Assembly: GCA_001632425.1 (NCBI GenBank)
Contig: KV425590.1
Location: forward strand, 186,001 to 250,000
Reading direction: 5' to 3'
Source of the DNA: Neolentinus lepideus HHB14362 ss-1
Lineage: Eukaryota; Basidiomycota; Agaricomycetes; Gloeophyllales; Gloeophyllaceae
Length of the DNA stretch: 64,000 bases
Numbering within the stretch: the first letter of the stretch is position 1; each line of letters begins with the position of its first letter. This document shows, piece after piece, positions 1-10,564 of the stretch. Under the pieces are notes generated by a model that was not told where the DNA came from, made no database searches, and saw only the letters and a program-made list of their open reading frames with translations. The position numbers were made by a program, and so were the translations under genes.

Positions 1-575
1 GAGTCCTGGTGAATTAATGTATGATCTTATCCACGGCATTGTTCATCCCGAGATTGAGGCATTGCAGAGCAGCACAACATAAATGTTACTGGTAGTACAA
101 ATCTCCATTGTGATATATTTGACATGTACATGTAGCACTATAGTACAGTTGTAGATGACATATGTGATAACAATAAGCAGGAAATGTGATTTTACCACTG
201 ATATCATACTATCAGAAGCAGCTTTGAGACTTAGACTGAATCAATAGATATAATGTGCTGACAAAGCTCAGAAGAGAATGTAAGCTAGCTCGCAAGGAGG
301 GAACCACATGAAAGGGATGCCAGGTTCTTCACTTCACTGTGGCTTGCCATCCACATGACATGGGAGGCACCTACCTCGAGTCCTTGCAAATTAACATATG
401 ACCTTGTCTGAAGCATTGTTTGTCCGAAGATAGAGAGACTGCAGAGCAGCATGACATAAATGTTACAAATCTCCATTGTGATATATGTGAGTTTTGTAGT
501 TTTTATATAATGATGAGCAGGAAATGGGATTTTACTACCGATATCATACTATCAGAAGCAGCTTTGAGACTTAGT
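1..575. repeat. Degenerate direct repeat, about 200 bases, two copies
   Basis: Positions 1-240 and about 370-575 are diverged copies of the same sequence. Both contain the blocks gcagagcagca, acataaatgtta, caaatctccattgtgatata and gatatcatactatcagaagc, in the same order and orientation. No gene is visible. The AT-rich, CpG-poor composition matches the transposon relics that follow. The left copy is cut by the window edge, so the full unit cannot be seen. Confidence 0.75.
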
Positions 576-1083
576 AGATGAGCTCTAGTTCTGAACAAGC
601 ATCAATATGCACCCTGACCATGGACTATATTATCTATATAGTGCAAACAACAGTGTGCTTGGGAGAAATATTTATTAATTAATTATGAGTCCTGAGTTTA
701 CAAAGGAGGTGTCTTTATCCCGGAAAATCCTGCTGAGTGGTACAGATTTTTGATGGACATGGAAATTTCATGCTGAGAATACATGCAAACTTATTTTGTA
801 GTACTACCTCAAAAGTTGTAATGAAATTTGGATCTCTGCTCATAGTGGTGACTACAAATAGGCTTTGTGGTCTCATTTTATTGTGTTTAGCACAAGGCTC
901 TGTTGCATCTTGTTCTTTTTTCCTGAGACTTCAAATATATTATCTAAACATATAACTGGATGTATGTAAATATTTTAGTTAATTTACCACCCTTGTGTAG
1001 GTCCTTGTGGATTTGTTTCTGTTGGGGAGATCAGTAATGTGTTTCTTACTGTGGGAACCAATGTGGTGTGAACTTTCCACATC

Positions 1084-1295
1084 CATCAGGAAAACAGCAA
1101 TCTGTCTTATGGCTGGGACTTGGCTTAACCAGTCTTAAAGGTTCTTATTGCCATCTTTTACATGTCTTTTAGGTACTTAGCACCCATTTTAAGATGAGAA
1201 TTAGATCCATTAAGCCAAGTCCAGCTCTTAAAGTCTCTTAAAGCTATAAAAAGCATTGTAAGACCACCATAAGACCATTGGCCATTTTACTGATG
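1084..1295. mobile_element. MITE with CATCAGG ends, nested in copy 1
   Basis: It begins CATCAGGAAAA and ends TTTTACTGATG, and the internal blocks (gggacttggctta, cttaaag) match the reverse complement of the elements at 7585 and 11021. The equivalent position of copy 2 (near 7185) lacks the insertion and reads straight through, which gives an empty site. The flanks fit a 2-base TC duplication whose right copy has changed from TCG to TTG. It is the most decayed of the three long copies. Confidence 0.65.
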
Positions 1296-1663
1296 TTGAC
1301 TGGAGTTCCTGGCTTCTGATTGGTTCACAGCTTATGATGTACATGGAGGGGAGATTTTGCTTGCTTTTCAACACAAAGTCCATCATTGCTATTTTTGTTG
1401 TCTGTCCTTCAGCTGGTGCCTTTGCCTTGGCTAATGTTTGGACTGAATTATACAATAATTCACTAATTCCAGTCACTATAGTAGTATACTACACCAATAA
1501 TAAAGAAAAATAGTGTGAAAAATCGCGAAAAATGAGAATATATTCCTGGGTGCTGGTAGGGCTATAAATAACTATGGGATGTATTGGGGCTGTGGCAAAA
1601 TGGCCACTGTAGGCTCAAATAAAATGGAGAAAATGCCTAAAAATACACGAAAATTCAAGGGGA

Positions 1664-1960
1664 TTACTGGGAGTGGGTGGACCCAGGGTCTATTACCAAA
1701 TAAGGTAATTGTTTTCCTAAAATAGCAATTTTCGAGTGGGTACCCATTTGGATCATAATTGTTGGCTCTGTCTGTTTCCAGGGGTATTTTCCCATGACTA
1801 TGTAATCAGCTTCCTGATTTGGCAATTTTGAATGGGTACCCATTTGAATCATAATTGCTGCCTCTGTTTGTGTCCAGGGGTAGTTTCCCATGATTATGTA
1901 ATCAGCCTCCTGATTTGGCAATTTTTGAATGGGTACCCATTTGAATTGTAATTGTTGGCT
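1664..1960. repeat. About 96-base tandem repeat
   Basis: The marker gggtaccc recurs at about 1738, 1834 and 1931, a period of 96-97 bases. Each unit carries gtaatcagc, tgatttggcaa and ttgaatgggtacccattt. Related units occur at 7839-7940, directly at the edge of the assembly gap, and at 8640-8735. The array belongs to the surrounding repeat element. The apparent repeated peptide on the minus strand is a by-product of the repeat. Confidence 0.8.
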
Positions 1961-2982
1961 CCAGTGAAATTCTGCAAGGTTTTTTCTCAGAAAATAGTCC
2001 TACAAACCTGGAGCAACACCCTTAAGAATGAGAAATTCTTACTAGATGACTGGACAACCTATTTGGGAGTTTTAGTGAGTCTGAGCTTACCAGAGCATGG
2101 CCGCAGACACAGACAACTGCCATAGTGACAATGGTTTTTTGGTGCCCCACATTCCAGTAACTAATTGCTGTGGTGTGCATAAAGCATTTGCCCTGGAGAA
2201 CTGAATACCTGTAATGGATTTGACCACCTGGTTTTATATACCACCTACCTTAATCATGAGTGCCAGGGGTTAGCACAGTCTAACTGCCCTGGCATTATAC
2301 TATTCCTCAAAGTGATGTCTGATTCACTGAGGTATGGCATGCCACACATGCACAACCACATTACTTGTATAGACTTGTGGTTAGTGGACTGCTGCTTTTC
2401 ACAGCATTAATATGAAACTTGAGGCCTGTCTCATTGTTGTTAATTATGTTTTACTATATGTTCTAATGTTGTGATAATTTCATATATACATATAAATTAT
2501 ATTGAAATAATATTCAATGTGCACTCAGGACTCGAAAATCCTGCCATGCATGCAATGGCCCACTACCTACAAGTTGGAATAGAAAGATACGTGCAAGTTG
2601 AATGACTGCGAGCCAGAGGTCGGTCAGATCAAAGTAATCAGAGTCATTCTAAGTTGCCAGAAACATTCAACGGTCTGTTGGAGCGTCTGTCACTAGTCGC
2701 TGGCTCTATCATAGATCAAGAATATTTCCATTGTACTATCCATGGGCCTAATTGGTAATGTTGACGTGATCATGACCTGCCAATAGATCGAGTCCTCTTC
2801 TACAATCATTAATCACCATCACCTTATGGGTGGTCTATTAGTCGTATATGGGACTGGTTAGTTCTACGAAACGGAGGCATTCAGCTGAAGTCTAACGTTC
2901 GGCGATATGACAAAAGATGGCATAAAGATGAGAAGCAAGCAAACAAAGACAGAGGTGGAACTTCTATACCCACTCCGACCAC
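1961..2982. other. No gene seen; element right end and spacer
   Basis: Up to about 2533 this is the right part of repeat copy 1. From there to 2982 I see only AT-rich spacer downstream of the SNF2 gene, with no convincing coding exon. Confidence 0.6.
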
Positions 2983-5900
2983 CTACTCCGACCCATAATC
3001 GTCCGCGTCGTCGACATCGGCAGAATGGAATAGAGCAACGAGATCGTCGAGACCCAGCTTCGAGGATTTGAGCTTATCTCCAGCCAGTGCAGCGTTTGCC
3101 AACGCGCGTTTCTTCTCTTGCAGCTGCAAAACATATCAAGACAATGGGGCGTGCACAAGCAACACGCACGAACCTCAAGAATCCTCTGCTCAACAGTCGA
3201 CTCGATAGTGAGTTTATATATGAACACATCGCGCTTCTGTCCGAACCGATGCGCTCGGTCAAAGGCTTGGTCCTAGTTTATCAGACCAGATTAGCAGTCA
3301 GTCATTGTTCAACCAATGACGGAAGGTATACCTCTAAAGCAGGGTTCCACCATAAGTCCGTCATGATGACATTGTTACAACTTGTCAAGTTCAGACCTAT
3401 AACGAGGACGTAATTACTCTCCTACCAGGGCGAAGACAACGCAAAAGGACGTACCGGTACTGCCCGCCTTAAACGAGATGAGGATAATACTAATATTCTT
3501 GTCTGTCTTCAGCTTCTCAAGGGCAGCATCCCTCTTATCCTTGGCCATCGAACCGTCATCTGCGTAGTTAAACGATAAGCACTCAACATGATATCATCAG
3601 TTCACTGACTTACATCTGACGAACTGGAAATTCTGAGCCTTCAAGAATGGCTCAATCAGATCGAGCATCGAGGTAAACTGTGAGAATATGATAGTCTTCT
3701 CCTGCCCCTCAGACCGCTCATCAATCTCATGCAGCAGCTCTACGATCTTGCGAATCTTCGCAGAGTCTGGAGGAAGACTCGACGGACCCGAAAGTGTCGA
3801 CTTGCGACGCGCACGGCGCGCGAGGTCGCTGCACGCCGTGCAATATGCACCATCTTCGTCGGAGGTGTTCGACGAGTCGAGCCTAGTTATAATAATCAGA
3901 CTGTTTCCTGCTTACCGAAATGAGTAAATAACACGCACTCTGTTCGACACATCTGGCATTTCGGTTTGTTGGACACCCCCAAGGCGCCGAACGCGTTCGC
4001 CAACTCGTCGTCGTCGTCATTGTCACCACCGTTCTTGACCGCCTTGGGCTCAATAGCCTCTGCATCTGCTCTATAGTCTTTGTTTATCAATGCCGGGTGA
4101 TCACACGCTACAAACCCAGATCAGCTTAATACACCCAAAAATTTGCTGAAACGAAACAGTATACCTTGTCGAAGCCGAAGCAACAACACTAAGATAGTCG
4201 TGTAGCTCTTCTGGAGATTCCCTGCCTGCGCGAGCTTCTCGAACGAGCTCCGGACTTTCTCCTCCACCGCGTTATAGAACTCGCGCTCCTCGGCATCGAA
4301 GTTGCAGGCAACGACTTCGACGTTGCGGGCAGGCAACTCAAGCAGTGGCTTTCCGTTGAGCAAAGTATCCTTCTTTCTTCGCAGCATGACTGCATTTAAG
4401 ACCAACTGTTACCAGCAAGCGACGCGTTAGTTACAATGGGTAAACGATGTACACGGAAGCACTAGACGTACGTGGAGCCGCTTCATGGGCTGACCAGATC
4501 GACCGGATTTGACAGGCTTTGCGATCCTGGAGTTAAAGGTGTCCCAGTCATTGAGAGGACGGATCTCGAGGAATTTCAGGAGAGAATAAAGCTCCTCAAC
4601 GCTGTTCTGACTAAAGATAAGAAGTCAGACAAGTAGTTCAGGAAGAGAAGGCTCATTGGACATACAGCGGAGTACCCGTCAAGCACCATCTGAATTTTCC
4701 TGGCAAGTTGTGGCACGCAATAGCCATCTTCGTTTTCCGATTTTTAATATTGTGGGCCTCATCTGCCGAGTAACTTCAGATCCCGTACTGGACAGTAGGG
4801 GAAGCATACTTGCCTAAGACAACGCGCCACCACTTGACCTTGAAGAGTGCACTCCTCACCTCTGCAGCCTTCTTCGGCCGCGTCTTTGGCTTCTTCTTCA
4901 GTAGCGTATTGCCGAAGTCGTCGGATTCCTCATCATCGCTCGCCGGCGCTGCATTCTTCGGGTCGTTTTGATAAGCTTGGTACTCTTTCTCGACAATCTG
5001 ATACGTCGTGACCACGAGGTGGGCGCGCTTCAGGTCCTCTGGGTCTGGAAGACATCACCGTTGGTACAGCGAGACTAGGAAATTGGTATATTGAACACAT
5101 ACCAGTTGTCCGCTTGGGTCCATGGTGTTCAATGACGCGTAGGCCCTCAGTAATCTTGGCCGCCTCACTCTTCCACTGGGCGACGAGAGCGAGAGGGCAC
5201 ACCACTCTGCGGGATAGTTTAGTGCATGACCGAACGTGGACCTGTTTCATACGCACAGAGTAGGTGCTGCCCAACCATCCTTTTTGTCCACTTTAGTCGG
5301 CCTGCCCTCAACAATTCTCGCTAAAGTCTGGATTGTCTTGCCCAGCCTAGGCGTGAATAAATAATCAGTCCGCACGCAGACGGAGCAGAGAATACGACTT
5401 ACCCCATATCATCCGCCAGGATTCCACCTCGACTCTTCCCTTGCTCGCGCTCCGTCATCCACGTCCTACCCAAAATTTGATGGGGTAAAAGTTTGATGCC
5501 GTCCTTGAACCCAGGCACGATCGCGAGGGACATATCCACCTCGACACTGTCCTTCTGCGCAAGCGTATCTTCACACAACGCGCGAATATCCTTCTCCGCC
5601 TCTTCCGCGGTCTTTTTCGGGTCATAAAGATATCTCTCTTCTTGCATGTCGAAGGTCTCCCAAACCACTTTGTCGTTCGAGGGTGCAGGCGGCAGCGGAT
5701 TGTGATCGGAATGAGAAGAAGTGAACTCCGGGAAGGGTCTGGAGATGACGGGCTTTGACTCGAACTGCGGTATGGGCACTTCCACCACCGATGAAGAGGA
5801 GGATTCCGTTTCAGATTCTTGAAGTCGGTCCACAACCTCATCTTCTGACTCGCTGTCGATCACAAGCCGCCCACCTTTTTTCGTAGCTTTGGCCCTGCAT

Positions 5901-6140
5901 TTGCAAGCATTCAGACCAATGAAACATGCTCTACACGACGGACTCACTGGGAGTGCGGATGGACAACTTGTGCGCGCGTTCTGTTCATCCTCATGTCAGG
6001 AGAATCTCCCGAGGAAGTTGACGAGGCCGATGAGGATGAAACGGACTTCGGTACGCTTGTCAGCTATCTCCTTTTGCGAGTGAAGGGCTGCTCACGATGA
6101 TAGTCTGCGCTGGCGACGCGCTTGTGGCTGTCGCGACCAT
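2983..6140 (-). CDS. SNF2-family ATPase, Rad16/ULS1-like with RING
   Basis: This is a multi-exon gene for a DNA-dependent SNF2 ATPase, expected in nuclear DNA repair or chromatin remodelling. The start is ATG at 6140, followed by two short exons and then a Ser/acidic N-terminal region (5850-5700). Helicase motifs appear in order: [11 protein letters not shown] and GGILADDMG, then [10 protein letters not shown] after an intron (near 5330), [11 protein letters not shown], a DEAH box ([12 protein letters not shown], near 4760), WCLTGTPL, a partial RING-like Cys cluster (CQMC, then CTAC) between the two lobes, [21 protein letters not shown], and the C-terminal [10 protein letters not shown] and STVEQRILE blocks. 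A RING between the lobes places it with Rad5/Rad16/ULS1-type proteins. Which of these is the true orthologue cannot be decided by eye. The stop is TAG at 2983. The gene is sandwiched between two transposon copies but keeps normal CpG content and an intact frame. Confidence 0.85.
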
Positions 6141-6624
6141 TTTGAGGTCGGGGTAATGGTCAGTGGAACCTGCGAGGCGACGCCGTCTGCAGCACACTTA
6201 TTAGAAAACGAGTCGACAGTTTTGACACGAACGTACAGGTTTTCCATCAAGTTGCTAAGCAGGGTCAACGGCGTTTCCGTTGAATTTATTGAAGTGAACA
6301 CGACGCGTGCAGTCACGTGTGAGCCTCGTTCGTTGGCGCGTGCCGTAACACTGCCGTTTCGGGAACAGTTCAATTCATTCGCTCACGCAGCGCACGTGAG
6401 AACTGGTCGGAGAATGAAATTGTAACATTCGCGACCACTACATGAGCAGTAACGTTGTTTCTGAGTCAACTCTGTTCCTGCTTGCGTTCGCTCCCACTGG
6501 TCTCGTCCTTTTTTCGTGCACTCGATGTACGGTTTACATCAATTCACTCTGATGTCAGAAATGTACGCAGGAATGCTGTCTATCTATAATCCGCGAGCGA
6601 TGCGATGTAGGTAAATATATAACA
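6141..6624. other. SNF2 promoter region, no gene seen
   Basis: This 480-base GC-balanced stretch lies upstream of the SNF2 start. The open frames on the plus strand show no recognisable protein and no splice-supported continuation. It probably contains the promoter and 5' UTR of the minus-strand gene. Confidence 0.5.
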
Positions 6625-6761
6625 CATCAGGAAACAGCAAATTCTATAGTGGTTTCCCCCCCGGATATGTAGTCCTCCATAGGTCTACAGAGGTCAGATA
6701 GGTCAATGTAGAAGGGGGGAAACCATGATAGGTAGTCATAGGTGATATGTGTTTCCTGATG
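6625..6761. mobile_element. Short hairpin-like MITE, CATCAGGAAACA ends
   Basis: It starts CATCAGGAAACA and ends TGTTTCCTGATG, a 12-base perfect inverted repeat. A second inverted pair lies inside (ggtttcccccc and ggggggaaacc). Both sides are flanked by CA, a 2-base target duplication. The outer ten bases match the 200-base elements at 7585 and 11021, but the interior is different, so it may be a separate subfamily moved by the same transposase. Confidence 0.7.
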
Positions 6762-7584
6762 CAAAGCATGTTATGAAAACAAGATAGTAGTTACGAGTCC
6801 TGAGTTTACGAAGGAGGCGTTTCTTTAGCCTGGAAACTGAGCCGAAATTTGATAGTCGTGGGAAACTTTGTGCCGAGAAGACGTGCGAATTTATTTTGTA
6901 GCTACGCTTCAAAATGTGTAACAAATTTTGGAACTCCGTCCGTAGCGTTGACTACAAAAATGGTTTGTAGTCTCATTTTAACGTATTCCGCGTGAGGCTC
7001 CGTTGAATGCTCTCAGTTCATCCTGAGACTCAAAATATATTATATACACCTATAACAGAATGTATGTAAATATTTTCGTTAATTTAGGACCCCTATGTGG
7101 GTCCTTGTGGATTTGTTTCTGCTGGGTGGATCAATAACGTGTTTCTTACTGTGGGAACCAATGTGGCGCGAACTTTTCCGCGTCGACTGGAGTTCCGGCT
7201 TTCTGATTGGTCGATCGAAATGCTGTGCCGCTGCGACAGGCTATGACACACATAGAGTTTTGCCTTCAAACACCAAGTGCGTCATTGATATTTGTGTTGT
7301 CTGTCTTCATCCGCCGGCTGCTTGGCTGGGTTACATAATATTCTGACTGCATTATACAATCATTCATGAATTTCAGCCACTATAGTACACCAATAACCAC
7401 AAAAATAGTGTAGAAAATTGCGAAAAATGAGAATATATTCTTGGGCACTGGTAGGGTTATAAATGACTATGAGATGTATCTGGGCTGTGGAAAAATGGCC
7501 ACTGCAGGCTCTAATAAAATGGGGAAAATGCCTAAAAATGCGTAAAAATTCAGGAGAATTGCTGAGAGGGGGTATATCCAGGTA

Positions 7585-7787
7585 CATCAGGAAAATGTCA
7601 TCCAGGCTTAGCGGTCTTTCCCGGTCTTTTTTGGTCTTAGGATGACTTATTTAAGGAAAATTAAGCCAAGTCCCGGCGCCTAAAGCACCGAAAGGTGGCG
7701 AAAGATCGCCGAAAGCCCACCTAAGACGCCTTTAAGTCCCCTAAGGAAATTTAAGCCAAGTCCCTTTGGCCTGACATTTTCCTGATG
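7585..7787. mobile_element. MITE with 16-base perfect TIRs, nested in copy 2
   Basis: The ends are CATCAGGAAAATGTCA and its exact reverse complement. Both sides are flanked by TA. Copy 1 of the host element has an uninterrupted sequence at the corresponding place (about 1690), so this is a genuine insertion. It is 203 bases long and has no coding capacity. It is nearly identical to 11021-11223 but has more CpG sites. Confidence 0.85.
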
Positions 7788-7940
7788 TAGTAGTACCAAA
7801 TTAGGTAATGGGGCTCCTAGAATAGCAATTTTTGAGTAGGTACCCATTTGAATCAGAATACTGGGCTCTGTTTGATTGCAGGGGTGGTGTCTTGTGATTG
7901 TGTAATCAGCTTGCTGATGTGGCAATTTTTGAATGAGTAC

Positions 7941-8425
7941 NNNNNNNNNNNNNNNNNNNNNNNNNNNNNNNNNNNNNNNNNNNNNNNNNNNNNNNNNNNN
8001 NNNNNNNNNNNNNNNNNNNNNNNNNNNNNNNNNNNNNNNNNNNNNNNNNNNNNNNNNNNNNNNNNNNNNNNNNNNNNNNNNNNNNNNNNNNNNNNNNNNN
8101 NNNNNNNNNNNNNNNNNNNNNNNNNNNNNNNNNNNNNNNNNNNNNNNNNNNNNNNNNNNNNNNNNNNNNNNNNNNNNNNNNNNNNNNNNNNNNNNNNNNN
8201 NNNNNNNNNNNNNNNNNNNNNNNNNNNNNNNNNNNNNNNNNNNNNNNNNNNNNNNNNNNNNNNNNNNNNNNNNNNNNNNNNNNNNNNNNNNNNNNNNNNN
8301 NNNNNNNNNNNNNNNNNNNNNNNNNNNNNNNNNNNNNNNNNNNNNNNNNNNNNNNNNNNNNNNNNNNNNNNNNNNNNNNNNNNNNNNNNNNNNNNNNNNN
8401 NNNNNNNNNNNNNNNNNNNNNNNNN
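7941..8425. other. Assembly gap (485 N)
   Basis: A run of N lies within the 96-base tandem repeat region of element copy 2. The base before the gap is inside a repeat unit (ttgaatgagtac), so a collapsed or unresolved tandem array is the likely cause. The true length is unknown, and reading frames across the gap are meaningless. Confidence 0.95.
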
Positions 8426-9064
8426 AAATTGCAATAAATCTGAATATATTCCTGAAGCCACCTGGGTTTGTCACAGTGCTAAAAATAGCTGACAGATATA
8501 TATAGGGATGGCATCTTGATGCTTGGATAAAACCCAGAAAAGTTATCTAAAAATGCAAATAAAATCAGGGAGATTGGTGGAAGGGGTTGGACCAATTTGG
8601 CATCACCCAAATTAGCTAATCAGCTTCCAAATGTGGCACTTTTGAGTGGGTACCCATTTGAATTGTAATTTTTTGCTCTGTTTGGCTAGTTTCCCATGAT
8701 TAGTTAATCAATTTCCAAATATGGCAAATTTTGTTGACTTGCACTGGCCTTTGAACTTGCCATGTGATGGACTTGGAAACCGTAGGTGGTGGTTATGAAC
8801 ATGAGAAATTTGATTGCATAAAGGCCTTAATCTGATTGTCTTTGCATATTTGCATGAAATTGTTCATTTGCCATTCTGGATTATTGGTGCAAGCATAACC
8901 ACATTATTCATATATATTAAATTATATAAATATAATATTAATTGTATGCTCAGGACTCAAAAATCCTGCCATGCATGCAATGGCCCACTACCTGCAAGTT
9001 TATTGATAGCCCCCGATGAGCTCACTGATCAAGGCACTATCTCCCCTTTTCTTTGGTGTTGGCT

Positions 9065-10303
9065 TTAATGGATGTACCATCCACCAAGCTGGCCAGCAAT
9101 GAGAATGTATCCGAGTTGTCCATTAGACTAGATAATATAATTCAATCTTCCATTCTCTGAACTTGACCAAGAAAATCATGTAATACTCACATCAAACTTG
9201 TTCCAGCAATCCTGCAGATCCTCCATATCCAAAGTAACCAGCTGCCAAACCAGATGGACTGTACACCCTCCCACCGACACAGTATAGTACACCCACCCCT
9301 GTCCTGTCGCGTGCCCAGAATAAATCAAACTCGCAATAAAGATCACCATGAATGCCAACAGAATGGGCTTGACATAGTCACCAAAGAGGATGGCGGTGGA
9401 CTTGACACCCAGCCTTGACATTGTCCTTGCAGTCCGGACACATGTAAATGGTGTCATAGACAATTGTCCAGCACAAAGTTCTGAAGGTCAGAGCCCACAT
9501 TGGCAAATATTGATAGTCATTTGGGGCAGCAATGAGCCAGGTGGTTGGAAGGCCCCAGTTCATGGCTAGACCTAGTTCGAATGGTGGAGGGATGGGTATT
9601 AGAATGAGGGTGTGGGGGCGAAGGACTCACTGAGCCAAGCCTGAGGCCAGTTTGTCACGTGCTTCATGAGTGGGTAGAAGGCGTGCAGAGGAAAGACACC
9701 GAAGGCGCTGCAGATGAGGCTACAAAGGGTGTTGTCAGAAGATGAGAAGCAGAAGACAGCAGGCAGTACTAACACATTCCTGGGCACGAAAGAAAGGCCC
9801 CAGAAGAAGACCGTGACTTGGAGGAAGAGGAATACCCAGGCACCAAACATGGAGATGGTTCCAGCTACCAGAGGTCGGTTCTTGCAGCACTCTAAAACAA
9901 TGTCAGCATGTCACTTCCACTGTTGCCACTAGGATACCTACCAACTTGAGCGTCCAAGTCTCTGTTGCAGATGTCATTGATAGTACAAGCAGTGCAATGG
10001 AGCAGAGTGCTTCCAGCGGAGAACACTGCCATGATGTATGCCAACTGAAGAGGCTCTGGACAAATGTCCTGAAGAGCCATGATGTATCCCCATGCTAAAG
10101 ATACGTCAATCAGTGTTTTATCCAAGACAGGTGAAGGCCAAGCGAGACCAACCGCATGGCCAGAAAATCAACATGGAACCTGCAGGAAATTTGTGCATCC
10201 TAGCAAGCTCCCAGTAGCCACACCACCATGGCTGTGAAACTTTAGGCTTCATGCTGCCATTGATGAGAGGTTGATTTTCTTGTGCCTTTGAGTCAGAGGC
10301 CAT
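9065..10303 (-). pseudogene. UbiA prenyltransferase, probably decaying
   Basis: The translated exons match the UbiA family (integral-membrane aromatic prenyltransferases such as 4-hydroxybenzoate polyprenyltransferase or meroterpenoid-pathway relatives). The start is ATG at 10303, followed by ARMHKFPAGSMLIFWPC, an intron, and the first Asp motif NDICNRDLD (about 9970). Then come KNRPL, YPLMK, NWPQAW, LAMNWG, the second Asp motif DTIYMCPDCKD (about 9450), and a final exon SNGQLGYILIAGQ ending in TAA at 9065. Multiple membrane segments are evident. Two features argue against function. There is one extra G at about 9408 (GCTGGGTGTC), so the frame shifts exactly between KAG and VKST. The second Asp motif also departs from the usual DxxxD-D pattern. 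The region is CpG-poor and flanked by transposons. There is no mitochondrial-type N-terminus, so a secondary-metabolite role is as likely as ubiquinone synthesis. An assembly error in the GGG run is the alternative explanation for the frameshift. Confidence 0.7.
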
Positions 10304-10564
10304 TATAGTGCCATTGTCGCTGAGATGCCTGGAAGTTGAGGACAAAACACACCATCCTGCATGCTTTTAACATAGTTCCAGTACTGACAGACGCAAACAA
10401 TTTACAAGTCCACAATAGCGTTTATTTAGAACACATACCTCAGTTATGTTACCTGATTGCGACTAATCAGCAGCTTCTTTACATGTGAAAAAAAGAATTT
10501 CAGCAAATTGATCTTAGTTAGGCACAAGGTTACCTGAACAAGACAGCCTTGAACAGCTAGTTAC

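Larger units (their letters stand above)
687..2533. mobile_element. TIR-type repeat element, copy 1 (CpG-depleted)
   Basis: The element starts GAGTCCTGAG and ends CTCAGGACTC, an exact 10-base inverted repeat. Its left 400 bases align base for base with 6795-7190, and homology continues through 1500-2000 and 2510-2575. No coding capacity is visible, so it is non-autonomous or a relic. On the minus strand the right end reads like a tRNA T-arm (CAGGA, loop, TCCTG with a TCGAGTCC box), which also allows a tRNA-derived SINE interpretation. Most differences from copy 2 are CpG in copy 2 and TpG or CpA here. Confidence 0.7.
6795..8958. mobile_element. TIR-type repeat element, copy 2 (CpG-rich, younger)
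   Basis: It has the same GAGTCCTGAG/CTCAGGACTC ends and the same internal order as copy 1. It retains CpG where copy 1 has TpG or CpA (for example ttacgaaggaggcgt against ttacaaaggaggtgt). It carries a nested MITE at 7585-7787 and the assembly gap. No transposase is visible in the sequenced part, but 485 bases are unknown. Confidence 0.7.

Noticed and set aside
7680..8505. Long open frames spanning 7680-8505 on both strands
   Set aside because: They exist only because the 485 N of the assembly gap contain no stop codons.
10303..10345. UbiA start at 10345
   Set aside because: The codon there is TTG; the first in-frame ATG is at 10303.
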